Below, in pieces: positions 34,768 to 46,373 of a DNA stretch of 64,000 bases (within the stretch, counting starts at the first letter, position 1; the number at the start of each line of letters is the position of its first letter). The position numbers and the translations under genes were made by a program. The notes beneath the pieces were generated by a model, which saw only the letters and a list, made by a program, of their open reading frames with translations, did no database searches and was not told the origin of the DNA. This DNA comes from Gelatoporia subvermispora B (lineage: Eukaryota > Basidiomycota > Agaricomycetes > Polyporales > Gelatoporiaceae): the NCBI GenBank assembly GCA_000320605.2, contig KB445792.1, positions 2,504,717 through 2,568,716 of the forward strand. Direction: 5' to 3'.

Positions 34768-36459
34768 TTATGCCAGGACAGCGAGTCCGATGCTAAGATT
34801 CCCCACGTTGAACGCTGTCAAGGTTGCATAATGTTGAATGTAATGACCACTTGCGATCAGTGAGGACCTACACGCGTAAACGTTCTGCAAGAAAACGTCT
34901 CCTAGGATCCAGAAGTCTACCCATTGCTCAGTGATTGCCCGAACCTTATCCAGGTCCTACTTACCGCTGATATCAGAGGCTACAATCCCACCGACGCAGG
35001 TTGATGAGCCTGGGGAAATCTTGCCAAGGTTAAACGTCTGCGTTGACAGCTGGAACCCAATTCCTGCGAAGGTAAATGTGATCTCCGGGCTTCCACTGCA
35101 AGGGACTGCGCTCGTGAGCCAGGGTTCGACGTCTTACCACTTGATCCAAACTTACGCGTAAAGAAACCAGGACCTATGGATGCTGAAGCATCCGCGGCAC
35201 CTGGGATTGCGTTATACAACTGGTTGACATCGTCCGTGCGACCAAGAATGAGCGTGGTCCCAGTGTCTAGGATTGCTGATGATGCAGTCACGATGGTCCT
35301 CCCGTTCACGCTTACGGCGTCCAGGTCAACCTCCCAGAAGCCCTGTACCGCAGAATCAGCTCATTTCGATGTTCCTCTGGGCTGGGGAAAAGGAACGCTA
35401 CTCACGACTGTCGTCACTGGTACCTGAGTCATGGGACCCTGGAACTGACTCTCGTCGACGCCACCGAGGGTGAGCTGCGACCCTGACGACGCGAGCTTGA
35501 AGGAGAATATGGGCTCTGCTGTGTGGTTCTCAGCAATTAGCGTTTGAAAGAGCGGTGCCGCATCCAGTGCGGAAATCTGAGGGAAGGCCATGCCGAGTAG
35601 TCCGTCTGGTGCGAATTCGCTAGGGCTAAATTCCGTTGAGTACTGAGTTGCAATACCCAAGGCTTGGCTCGTGGCCTGTGATGTGTCTCAGCTGATGGTG
35701 TAAGTCTGGTTTATTTCATACTCACAGTAAGGCCTGCTATGCCTACAGTGTCGACCATCTGGATACCTTCCACAGTTGACCCGTCCCCAAATGATACGTT
35801 GAATGGCTTGTCCAAATCTAACGACGACGAGCTTCTGGAAGGGTCGTACAGATCATGACCTTTGCAATTCTCATTGCAATCAACTCCGGGCAATATCAAG
35901 TCACTGCTGCCTACGTTTCATCATAAGTACTTCAGCAGAGTTGAACCCGAAAATTACAGCGAAAGCGTACCGGTGTCGAGGTCTACTGTTGGCAAGGTGT
36001 CACTCAGCTATTTAGCGACATGCATTTCAATAGTGGGAGTACACGGTACCTGTGTACTGAACAGGGGGCGTCCCAACGGATATAGTACCCTGCCATAAGA
36101 CATCCTCTACGTCGTCAAGTTCTTGTGTTCCTCTGGCTTTCCTTGAAAGCGAACATTTGACACTTGTCGATAATGGAAGCGTCGGGACGCTGGACCTCTG
36201 GAGTCTTTTAAGTCCACGTCGAATTTTCCTGGGACAATAATCATATACATATTTGACACCCGTACGGATACCCGTGTACTCACTGCCCAACTCTGCGGGC
36301 ATGCGATGTCAAAAATCTAGTGTTCACGATACCGTCTTGGGACTCTATGTGTGATCGCTTCGCGATGGGTATGGTCTTTCCTGAAAGACCAGATTGCGAC
36401 ATTATTGCTGGTGCTAATGATAAAAGGAATACCAAGGAGTGTACGAGAGCGAGACGCAT
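34768..36459 (-). CDS. secreted pepsin-like aspartic peptidase (A1 family)
   Basis: Nine exons, 36284-36459, 36050-36228, 35971-35985, 35726-35910, 35406-35675, 35156-35342, 34965-35105, 34872-34916 and 34768-34814; 414 residues. A signal peptide (MRLALVHSLVFLLSLAPA) is followed by a basic propeptide that ends before VLWQGTISVGTPP. The first catalytic aspartate is in TVDLDTGSSDLILPG; its codon lies in a 15-nt exon. The flap region contains FGDGSTVEG. The second catalytic aspartate is in SAILDTGTTLILG. Near the C-terminus are FWILGDVFLQNVYASF and a cysteine pair. It probably acts outside the cell at acid pH. The start was chosen because it alone gives a signal peptide and joins in phase. Confidence 0.92.
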
Positions 36460-36932
36460 AAATACACTGAGCGGAGGAGGCCCAGGTGAACGTTAGAGCC
36501 ATCACTTATACGAGCCCGCTTATCGGGGCATGCAGAGGCCGTAGAACGCATGGCAAGTATTGTGCCGCACGCATGCAGAGCAAGGCAGTACATGAAAGTC
36601 GCCGTCTCCCATGAGGGTTATGTTACATCCACAGTACTGGGTGTTCCGTGGCACCATGGATAGGCGGCACAATATTTCCGGAGGATCGTGTGCACATATT
36701 GTAGCTCGAGGTCCAACATTCTACGGCAACCTGTTGGTCGGAGTACCATAGTTGCAGATACCAGTAGTGTGTTCGCAATAGATTGAGCCTATGAACTCCA
36801 CGACGCGAAACGCACTGACGCAGGAAGGACTGCGGTGCGGCTCAGGCGCGGCACGGCACTACGCGAGGCACGTGAACGTGAAGTCATGAGGGGACCAAAT
36901 AACGCGTCAACCCATCTTCATCTGGGACCACC
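36460..36932. other. shared upstream region of aspartic peptidase and SFR1-like gene
   Basis: I see no gene. ACGCGT occurs at 36902-36907. Confidence 0.5.
36902..36907. promoter_or_regulatory. ACGCGT (MCB-type) site upstream of SFR1-like gene
   Basis: Single ACGCGT 26 bp before the proposed ATG of the SFR1-like gene. Position this close makes function less certain. Confidence 0.3.
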
Positions 36933-39900
36933 ATGTCGTACCCACAGGAGGTAGATTTAACAGAAAAGATTGTCCTACAACCATTTATTTATCACCCATG
37001 GTGTAGATATATCCGCGCGTGCATGCTGCAAGCCCTATCCCGAACGTGAGTGTGTTGCTTTTGCCATGTCCTGGCGTCGTGCCCACAGTTTTCTTTCGTT
37101 GGCCGCAACTCTCACAGCATGAGAATACGAAGAAATCGCTATTCGAGCGGTTACGCAGTATCATTGAAGTCCCCAAATCGGTCTCTAGCAGTAGCATACA
37201 GCCGCCATGCACGACCCCCAAGACGAACGAAAGCGCATATAATCACTCAGAAGTCGTTCCCGAAGCATTCTCGCCGTCGCAACTTGTGAGTTTGCATCTC
37301 CCTCATCAACTATCATGATTCTGAGAATGTTAGACGAAGAATGATCGTCAATGCTCTGGTCATTGTGCTTCACACACCGATTGGGTGCGCTGCTCGTCGA
37401 GCGACCCATACCACTTGCCCGATGATACGCAAGATCCGCGTCATAACAAATTCGATCAACGCTCATCCGAAACGCAGCAGTTGGAGCCTGGACTGGGAAT
37501 TGAGTCCCAAGCTACTGAAGCGCAGAACGTGAAAACCTTTGCGATACAGCTTCCTCGCGTTTCGCTCGCTGACAGCGTCCGCAGACGAGCATATCCGAAG
37601 CAATCGTGGAAGACCATAAACCCTCTTCTCAGTTTGTATCCACCCAGGACGACCCTGATCAACCGGACTCAAATGGCGTGCTCTTCTTGCTCGACACAAG
37701 GGTCGAATCGTCTGCTGGCGACCTAACCTTTCGTGCCAAGAACGAATCCCTTTCGATCCCTCATGACGCAGTCGACGCAAGTGATCCTGCGGAGGCGACA
37801 TCTCTTGCTATGCCCGGTGAAGATTCCGAGGCTGTCTCTGCTATCATGAGGCCTGTCATTGAATCAGATATCACTGACGCCTCAGACATCTTCATCGCCT
37901 CTCCTGGAACTCTCTCTGTTGGCCACGAAGTATCTAAGTCTCTTGATCTCCTTGCGCAGTCGCATCAGGACACCGCCGCTGATATGATCACTGACACGCT
38001 CGACAATGAGACCACTCTTACTGAAGGGATCCTGATTGAACCTCCGCATGGACGTGACCTTGTTTTCGCCTTGGACTCTGACGTGCCTTCGCCTCTGACT
38101 ACCGAGAATTTGTTCGCTACTGATTTTCAAAACGATAGTGACTCTACTGATCTTGAACTGGCTATACGTGCTGCCGCGTCTGAACAGAATACTGCAGAAG
38201 ACGTTCCTAATGCCCTGCCTAATGACGAGATAATTACATCGCTGCTTGATACGAGTCACAACAAAAACACTCTTGATCTGCCTTCCTCACAATCTGATGT
38301 CAATGCGGAGCCTCAGCGACAGGATGTAGACGTGGGGATACTTTCCCCAAGCGTATGCTCGCAACATCTAGCCATATCCGACGGGTCCGTCCCACAACCT
38401 CCGGTCTCTGACTTGGAACAGTCTAGGCAACAGTCGATCGATAATTTAGGGGCGTGGACTGACATTGGCGCTAAGCCTGCTTCCTCTGCTCTCGTCTGCG
38501 AAGACACAACCACACGAACCCAATTACAAGACCGGCTCAGTGCAGAATCCGAGCCTGACACGGCTCCTATGCTTTTGGATGCTATGGATTATTCATGCGT
38601 TGCAACCGAGCCTCTAAGAGATACAGCTGACGACTCCTCCGTGTCGCCAAGCTCTTTGGATGGCTTGCTATGTGATAAGCAAGGCGATGTTGAGATCCTC
38701 TCCGACGCACCACCATTAGAAGAGCCGAATTGTCAGCATGCAGATCCCGAGCTTGCGTCTGAAGCACGGAAAGAAGAAACGCAGATTACAGACGACGCTG
38801 AAGAACACGCTCTTCAGTCCGTAACCACTGGGGCTTCCGACAAGTTTGCATCGCCTCTTGCTATCACTGATGTCTCGTGGCTACCCCCAATGTCTTCTCC
38901 TCCCGCCTCCTCGCCTCCTATACCGTCTTCAAGTCCAGATCTGCTGTTTTCTTCTTCGCCTCCGCGAACTAGCGATTATACTCCTCCGTCATCCCCTCCA
39001 CCCGCTCCCTGTTATGCAATGGATGTCGATAAGCCCGCGAACTTCAAAGAAAGCGGACGTCCTGAAAAACACGTACTCCAGGACCCGATGGCCGAAGATA
39101 CTAATGTTGGAGGGCTTGATGACGAGAGACACGGAAAGCGACAGGTAGGACAACATGAACGATCAGCTCGAATTAACAAGCCCTAATAAGTTCCTTATCG
39201 CAGAAACTAGACGTGCAAACGCCTTCCGCCACGCCCCAGCCGAAGCGTCCTACCGCCACGTTCCACCAGGAACAGAAACGAAAGCTCAAGACGCCGTTCC
39301 GTTCCCCTCTGCTCAATCCGGATGCTGCACTTCATGGGGTGGACGCCGTGTACGCTAGTGGCAAGGCACGTCCGAAGCCAGTGCGGATCGCAAGTCCGAG
39401 CAACTTGTCTGTCCGTCCTACTATGGAGTCGAAGACCGGAGTCCCAAAGACCGACGATTTATTGACAGCAGTCGCGAAGGACTACACACAAAACGCGGCG
39501 AAACAGTTCAGGTCTCCGCTAGCCGCACAAGGTACCGCTCGCGTTGCGCCCGCATCTTCAGGTGTAGGGGCTCTACCGACGATCCAGGCGCTACAAAGTA
39601 AGGTGCAGGCCCTTAAGCAGGCTATCAAGATCAATCAAGGAGATGGCGATGACGACGACGCGCTGGAGGCCCTTGCGAGCAAGTGGAAGACTGCAGCACG
39701 GGAAGTGGCATGGGCCGTCTGGGATACCGTTAAGGACCTCGATCCTGGCAGCAATGCGGCGCAGACCAAGACTGGGTGGCTCGATGAGGAGTACGACGCG
39801 CCTAAGAAGCAGGCAGATAAGGCGGGAGGGTCCGACAGCGGAGGACGTTCCGGTAGGGTAAAGTACGAAGGTTTCGACAGGGGCTGGGGATGGGATGAAG

Positions 39901-40076
39901 ATGGCAAGTCCGACGACGCACATGATGCTCAGGTGCGCGGTGTTACTGATGAAAGGGAAGAGGAAGAGACACAGGTACCCCAACATACCCTAGGCACGAT
40001 GCTCAGGCATCTTGGCATTGATCCTGAAACGCTTGGGTGGGATGAAGATGAAGGGGACTTTGTGGATCCTGAGTAG
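36933..40076 (+). CDS. SFR1: Sfr1/Mei5-like recombination mediator with long disordered N-terminus
   Basis: Probable partner of Swi5 that helps Rad51/Dmc1 filaments. The firm part is exons 37576-39144 and 39204-40076. Its C-terminal half has FHQEQKRKLKTPFRSPLLNP (the FRSPL-type motif of Sfr1/Mei5). A coiled coil follows: IQALQSKVQALKQAIKI and ALEALASKWKTAAREVAWAV. The tail is acidic. About 600 residues before it are acidic, serine/threonine-rich and disordered. No ATG opens the 37576 exon, so I extend upstream through 36933-36950, 37007-37045, 37118-37285 and 37334-37528. All join in phase 0, giving 953 residues. This 5' model is inference; the family call is by motif memory. Confidence 0.62.
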
Positions 40077-40348
40077 TTTATGTCACGATTGTGGGACGGA
40101 CGTTGCCAGATGTGTAGACTTTACTGGGTCTCAGGCTGTTCTCGGCCTGGATCAGCTCGTGTATAGCAGTTGACCTGATTGGACATGTTTGCATGGGTTT
40201 CTGGCGCGATATCGACCGCACCACGGACGCAGATTGAGTCTGTGTCTGTTCCTACGGGGAAACAGGACAAACCGAGGAAAGACCAGTCTGCGACGTCAGG
40301 TACTGCTGAAAGCCGCTGTTCGGACGATGATGAAAGACTCAAAAAACA
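40077..40348. other. 3' flank of SFR1-like gene and tRNA
   Basis: Short spacer with no gene seen. Confidence 0.5.
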
Positions 40349-40419
40349 TACACCGAGCGGGAGTCGAACCCACGCCGCTTGCTTGGAAGGCAAGCATGAT
40401 ACCGTTTCACCATCGGTGT
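40349..40419 (-). tRNA. tRNA-Gly(UCC)
   Basis: 71-nt cloverleaf on the minus strand without intron. The 5' acceptor strand ACACCGA pairs with TCGGTGT at the 3' end, with A as discriminator. The anticodon arm is CTTGC-CTTCCAA-GCAAG, so the anticodon is TCC (complement at 40385-40387). The T arm contains the B-box sequence GGTTCGACTCC. A run of six T residues follows within 8 nt downstream, a Pol III terminator. Confidence 0.95.
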
Positions 40420-40808
40420 GCATATCAATTTTGTATACGAGCATATATATCGGTCGCACGCACGAACGGTTGAGTGGAAGAGCACCGAGCTGACAAGTAT
40501 TGTACACTAAACCCTACATGCCACCGAATCCTGGCTAAAGAACAGAGTAACAAGAAGGTACTGGTACATAGCACCTGCTACACATCAATTTTGTTCCACA
40601 ATCTTATACAAAGCGGTCCGAGGAATTTCTATCAGTACTGTATCAGAACAAAGCTTTGAAATCAATAACAATGAGCAACGAAAGCGGTCAAAAAGCTAAA
40701 GTAATCATCATCTTGGTTATCACGTTGGTGAGGCACAATGACCGAATGTTTTACAGCAAATACCTCCGGGCCTCGTCCCCCATTCTATGTGTCTGGTCTT
40801 CCGCCGAA
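40420..40808. other. spacer upstream of tRNA and 3' flank of zinc-finger gene
   Basis: I see no gene; AT-rich near 40480-40700. Confidence 0.5.
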
Positions 40809-41944
40809 TCACGCACCCCCTTCTGCTGCCCGGCGCGCTGCCTCCTGTTCTCGGTGCCGAGCCCCCCTATTGTGCCTCAGCAAGTCGCGTTTGATCACGA
40901 CGCCACACGTCGCGCAGAAGATAGTGTCGGTCCCGAAGTGGCGGTGCATGTGCCGCGGCAGGTTTGACGGGTCGAGCCTAGTGGGGCAATCCTTCCACGG
41001 GCACTTCACCTTGTTGTGAGCCAGCACTGTCAGGCCGGCGAAGTGCGCAGCGTGGGATAGGATGTGCGTCTGGGCCTCCGCTTTTGTGGGGGTCACCGCC
41101 GCGGTGCAGCCGGGAATGCAGCATTGAACCATGCTGGGGTCGGGACTCGGGCTACGGCTGGAGGTGGAACTGAAACAACAAGAGTTGTGAGCACACCGCC
41201 AGCGGATGCGATTTCGATTTATACATACCTGGCGCGGTTCGACTCGTTTCTTTGCATGGTGTATGGCACGCTGTGTATTCCCTGAGTGACATCGCACGAG
41301 TGGATCGTGAGAGAGAAGCATACTGTCGAACTGAGCGGCGTGACCCGGGCGAAGTGCGCACCGCTCCCACTGATGCCTCGGAGTCAATGGACGACACAGA
41401 CGACCTAGGGCGGAGCATGAGCCAAACGCCGAAGGCAAGTGATCATTTCGAAAGTTACTTACGTATATCCAGAGTCGGTCGACTCAGGCGTCCGCATCCG
41501 CCACCTGGATGGCGTACCTGCGGTTGTAGATGGCCCTGCAGATCTCGGCGAGGACCTGCCAGATAGGGTAAAGATAGATTCAATTACGGGCGTTCTACGG
41601 AGACAAGAAGTACGTACGATTTGCGTCGGGATCTGCGCGCCCGGGCTGTGGAGCGATCCGAATGGGAGGATGTCGAGCTGTGCGTGTCCGTTGAGATCTC
41701 CAAGACAGCGTCGGACACGAACAACTTACTCAGAATCCAATTCGGCGCCGCAGGTATGCTGGAAGTCGTCTAGCCAGATGTGCGGCAGCCGGCAGCACAT
41801 CTGTGTGACTATGGAGAGGACCCATTCCTGGTCCCATAACGCTGGTGATGGCAGCTCATCCCCGAGCACTTCCTCAGCCAGCAGTAGGCTGGGACTCAGA
41901 AAGTCAATAGCGCCGACTATTTGATCCAATACGCAGTTGCACAT
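40809..41944 (-). CDS. zinc-finger protein, paralogue A
   Basis: Exons 41730-41944, 41463-41594, 41324-41404, 41229-41270 and 40809-41169; 276 residues. The N-terminal half is acidic to neutral, then serine/arginine-rich (ending STDSGYT). The last exon carries three Cys/His units: CCIPGCTAAV with a distal H-x3-H, CPWKDCPTRL with LPRHMHRHFG, and CATCGVVIKRDLLRHNRGARH. The same three-unit layout occurs in paralogue B at 44402-45857, including the PRHM-x-RHFG-x-DT motif. It may bind nucleic acid; no target is known. Compared with B, one intron is missing (exon 41463-41594 covers two B exons). The first intron (41595-41729) is long; a 60-nt exon inside it would leave a 23-nt intron, so I rejected that. 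Confidence 0.7.
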
Positions 41945-42409
41945 AACGGATTTGCAGCGATGTGTTGGAGGTATGAGAGGTGATCGAGGGGGAGCCCGGA
42001 GGGGAGATGAGGGTAGAGGTTGAAGTCGAGGTGGGGGACAATAGGGTAATCGATTGGAGCGGATTATATTGCCGCTCGAACCATTCCGCGGGGAGACAAA
42101 CTCGTCCAAAGAACGCGAACGCGTCCGGGGCTCTGAGCCACGGAAAGTTGAACATGCCCAGATGCGCCGCGCCAGCGAGGGCCGAGGAAATAGCCACAGT
42201 CTAAGATCGGGTCTCCGAGTGGCACAATCCAGCAGACAGCTCGGTTGTGCCACTTCTCGAGTACCTTATCCCACCCCCCTCCCTCGCAACTGCTGTTCAG
42301 TATTGGTCTGCGAAGGTTTCTAGTCTTCTCCTGCGTGACTGTCGACAATGCAAAGACTTTCCACTTCGGTTTGGGCGACGCGAAGCGAGGCGGGATCATT
42401 TGATCGATC
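41945..42409. other. upstream region of zinc-finger paralogue A
   Basis: Contains a block at 42096-42117 that also occurs upstream of paralogue B. No gene called. Confidence 0.45.
42096..42117 (-). promoter_or_regulatory. conserved upstream block of zinc-finger paralogue A
   Basis: 22-bp block whose plus-strand core is GTCCAAAGAACGCG, about 150 bp before the ATG of paralogue A. It matches 45982-46003 upstream of paralogue B at 21 of 22 positions. Confidence 0.4.
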
Positions 42410-42921
42410 ATGTACTGTCCACAGCAGAGGATTGTGGGCAGCCGAGAACACGAGAGGGTAAGCCAAGTTCCGCAGCATGGTCGAAACTTATAGGAGCAAT
42501 CTCCCAGCATGAAGTGACAGGGCCTTCTAGACATATCCCCAGGTTGTCGACAACTTCTACGATGATAGCCCATTCCATCCATGGTTTGACTGCGACCTCG
42601 AGGATGTAACTCACAACCTTTCATGTTGTGCACTGGAGACTGTACTCTGTCCGGACACGGTGAGCTTTCTGTAGTCTATGTCGCACTAAGTCTTCCTAAG
42701 CGGACTAGTCACATCCGCTGCGAGAGCACTAGTCGAATGACAGGATGGCAAGCCCAGTCCTCGAGAGCGAGTCTGATTCAGACGTATACCATATTCAGAC
42801 GGGTCGAAGGCCCGTCGAAGTCGTATGCGGTTGGAGAGGACCATCATCGAGCGACAGTATCCATCAGCGAGAGATACCTGCACTTGTTGTCTATGGTGCT
42901 GCTGGCTGGATAGACACGTAA
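42410..42921 (+). CDS. candidate three-exon hypothetical gene
   Basis: Possible 121-residue protein; exons 42410-42457, 42531-42659 and 42733-42921. The introns have GTAAGC...CTAG and GTGAGC...CTAG ends, both 73 nt, and all exons are phase 0. Parts look protein-like, for example VVDNFYDDSPFHPWFDCDLE and GRRPVEVVCGWRGP. I recognise no domain, the acceptors are not strong, and the length is short. It may be a fragment of a decayed gene. Confidence 0.3.
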
Positions 42922-44401
42922 CGCAGGTGTTTTTCCAGGAAGCTACGAGGTACCATTCGAGATTCGCCACGCGTCAGTCTGTCCCGGATTCTAGACTAGC
43001 CAATTGCCGTAGTACCTCGTGGGCTTGTATATGCTAGCGCTACGCATCGCATTCAGATCCGTGATTCCATTCGAGTTGACCTAGTCAAAGTCATTGACCG
43101 TGCCGTGACGCCGACCATATCTTGTGAGGAAAGCCGGGACTCAACTTTTTGCCAATCAACTTTCACAAATCGGTCCCTAGATCTCTGACCGTCGATCTTC
43201 TTATTCTGCAATAGATTGCGGTGCCTTCTAGCTCAAGAGCAGTTGGCTGGGATGTCCAGAGTGCAACGCAATGACTGTTGGACTCGACCGTAGCGATTGA
43301 TTCGTGAGGTTGGCTCTACAACGTAATCGGCCACGTCGAATTCCCGCTGACCACATCTGCATGTGTTCATGCGCGCGCCCAGAGAATCTGTGACAGTCTC
43401 GCCATTCATGTGGGTCCATGTCAGTCCAGAATCCAAGTCGTGTTGAATTGTGAAACAGTCGTTTACGTGCAAGATCGGTGTTGGCAGTCAATGTCAGAGT
43501 TGCGCGACTCGACGAGCGTCGACGCGTCGCAGCCATGCCGGACCCCGGTGGCCGCACGCGTCAAACTGCGGTGGCCACTAGGACGTGCCATCCTCGCGAG
43601 CGGCCGTACCATGCTATCGACTGCTATAACAACATAGCTGTCGGCGCCTGTCGCAGATGGCAAACTGCAAAGCAGCGTACATACAGCCGGATGCAATCTC
43701 TACTTGCGATTGCCCAGTCCGTTCAAAAGATAACGGGATCGCGAAGACAAAGTACGCTCAGTTTCTGCTTGTAGCGCCGTCCTCGAACCCCTATGCGTGG
43801 ACATTGGCATCTTCTGATCAGTCGGAAATAGATGCTACCATTATACTTGCCCATTGGCATTCATTTGCGTGACTGAGAGATGGCTCGCGAGCCCTTCTCG
43901 AGGTAGATAGGCTCATAGTAGAAGAAACAGCGCACCATGTCCGAGTACTCTGCGTACATGCACTGAAACATCTCATACTGCTTCAACTCAACATACATAA
44001 CATGCAACATTTATGTTCCACTTTGGTAGCTACAATATACGCCTAGTGTCAGAGAATCTGGCTCATGACCTGTGTTTGACGAGAAGAATACATATTTTGA
44101 GTTGATTCTATTTCAGTGGGAGCACACAAACAAGTACAGGATTACAGACAAGTGCAGAGCATGTGTACAAATCGATCAGAGCAGCGGTCGAGTAGTAGGC
44201 ACAAGTACAGGTTACAAAACAAAACCTAGGCACAAAAGCATCAACTGGTACAACTGTTCACAAAGCGAGACGAGAAGCTGATAGCACATCGACGAGAAAG
44301 CATTGAAGATAGCCATGGTAAAGAAAACAAATTACCAATTCAGTGACGGGCCCGCGCCAACTGCGCGCTGAGGCGGAGGGATGACTAGATCAGTATTTTC
44401 A
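42922..44401. other. unresolved stretch between the zinc-finger paralogues
   Basis: About 1.5 kb. A minus frame at 43233-43472 and a plus frame at 43657-43872 look somewhat protein-like, but neither has a convincing start and splice structure. They may be remnants. Nothing else is seen. Confidence 0.4.
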
Positions 44402-45857
44402 CTAGTCTGACCAATCTTCGGCCTCCTCCATCTCACTGTCCGACGGCTCGTCAGTGGTCGTCTCGTCTTGCTCCGCACCGCTCTGTGTAGCGCTGTCTTC
44501 CGTCGACCCCGCTTGGTCTTCCCCGTGCTTCGCCCGGTTGTGCCGGAGCAGCCCATCCAGGCGCTCCACCGCCTCGCCACACCTCGGGCAGATGTGCGTG
44601 TCCACTCCGAAGTGTCTGAGCATGTGCCTCGGTGCACTCTTGGGCGAGAGTTGCTTTCGATGCGAGGCCTTCTGCTTGCAACCATCCGGCCATGGGCAAT
44701 CAAAGTGGGCGCCGAGCGATGTGAAGTAGCCCTCGTGGCTCTTCAGGTGACGGCGTATGGTCTGCCTGGTACACTCGATCAGCTGCCCGCAGTCGTCCAA
44801 GCGACACGTGACAGGTAATGGAGCTGCATCCGCCATGCTATGAACAGTTGTCAGTATGCCAGACATCGGAGAATGAATGTGTAGACATACCTCTCAGAAG
44901 TCGGTTCCGGCATAACCTCTTCCGCTCGGCACGTCTTGCTTTGCAACATGTATGGGGATCTGGGACGACGTCAGCACACTCGACGAATAACATAGACAGG
45001 ATCACTTACAACTGCCGTGCACCCCGAGACCGAGCGTTGCGCACCGGACCGGTGGTCCGTCCTGTGGAATAGGACGCAGAACCACCGACGGGAGGTGACG
45101 AGCAAGACCTGTCGTGCAAAAGCTCAACACTGTTCAGTGGGTTGTCGAAGGCGAAGTACTTACTCGTAGCCGGAATCCGACGATCGACGGCATGTCGCCG
45201 ACCTTGTGGCATGCGACGGGCCGGCGACCGTTGCCGTGGATCTGTCAGACGCAGGAGTCGTCAGACACAACTCGATACATAAGATACATAAGAAAAGAGC
45301 ACATACGCAAGTCTGGAGGAGCGCCGTAGCGGCTCCGCGGATTCTTCGATGGCAGGAGTCGATGTCCTACAAAGTGTGGCTTTAATGGGGTCACATGACG
45401 AGTTCCAGTTGAAGTTGACTTTACCTGCCGCCCGGGGTCGGGCTACGATGAGGAGCCTCGATGGCTCCATGCTGGGAAGTTTCCAGCTGGCTGACATGGC
45501 AGTCGCCAGCTGGAACAGGGACGGCGGACGGGGTAACAGGATCTTCCGTGTTCTGGAAGATTGGTTCGGGCCCCATCAGCCTGCGGGTCGGGTCAGTTGG
45601 CAGTTCTCATGGCGTTGAAGGGCACATTGATCCACGTACCCGAATTCAAGCTCTGTGCAATAGAGAGGAACGTCGGGGTCAACCAGATAGAAGCTGGGAT
45701 CATTACACCGAAGGAGCTGAGATCTCAGCGAAGGTATGTCGAACGGAGAGGGAACCGGCGCGTTGGCGAGTGTCGCCACCTCACAGGCCAGTACATATCC
45801 CGCGTCGAGGTAGTCGATCATGTCATAGTCAGTTAATTCAAACTGCGCGTCGTCCAT
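44402..45857 (-). CDS. zinc-finger protein, paralogue B
   Basis: Seven exons, 45640-45857, 45425-45580, 45307-45366, 45164-45241, 45010-45108, 44891-44959 and 44402-44837; 371 residues. The acidic N-terminus (MDDAQFELTDYDMIDYLDAG) leads into a serine/arginine-rich middle (RRSSRLA, SSDSGYE). The last exon has the Cys/His units CRLDDCGQLIECTRQ with HLKSH, CPWPDGCKQKA with APRHMLRHFGVDT, and CPRCGEAV with LLRHNRAKHG. An acidic tail ends the protein. The exon order and many splice phases match paralogue A, so the pair arose by duplication, then diverged strongly. A nucleic-acid-binding role is likely but unproven. Confidence 0.78.
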
Positions 45858-46373
45858 GACAAATGCTTGAACGCTTGAAGGATGCGGGGGAGCGGGGTGG
45901 ATTGGATGGGTGTGGATTGGATGGAGGGGGAAGGATCGATCGATGGCTAATAAACCCACCGCCTGGGAAAAAGTCCGCGACACAAACTTGTCCAAAGAAC
46001 GCGCCCGAGCCACAGAGACACGAGGGGGACGCGCCGACGCGTCGAGCAGAGCGGAGGCCGCGCACGGAGGGGAGCATATGCTCGGGTGCCGGTGTGGCAC
46101 GAATCCGACTTGTTTGCATCGCTCCCCGCCCCCTCGCTCGAGTTGAGAGACCTCTTCCTTTCAAACTATTACCTTCCACAAACCACCACTCCCTCTGTGC
46201 GGTTCGACCGCGACAAGCTCTCTCCAAGGACGAAAACTCTGGCGTCTATCGCGAAGGTAATGTGCCGCGGCACATTACTGAGTCTAAATTGCAGCGCGCA
46301 GCTCCTTCCTCCACACGGCCTCGTTCACGAGCTCCCTCTTCACGCCCCATCATCCACGCCTGAATTGACACCA
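45858..46373. other. upstream region of paralogue B and of the 46.4-kb locus
   Basis: Pyrimidine-rich runs near 46160-46365 on the plus strand look like a 5' leader leading to the ATG at 46373. The conserved block is listed separately. No gene is seen. Confidence 0.45.
45982..46003 (-). promoter_or_regulatory. conserved upstream block of zinc-finger paralogue B
   Basis: Counterpart of the block at 42096-42117, about 125 bp before the ATG of paralogue B. Confidence 0.4.

Noticed and set aside
41618..41677. A 60-nt exon in zinc-finger paralogue A
   Set aside because: It joins in phase but would leave a 23-nt intron, below the working size of a spliceosomal intron.
43233..43472. Minus-strand frame with several paired cysteines
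   Set aside because: No ATG or splice acceptor at its 5' side and no recognised domain; may be a remnant.
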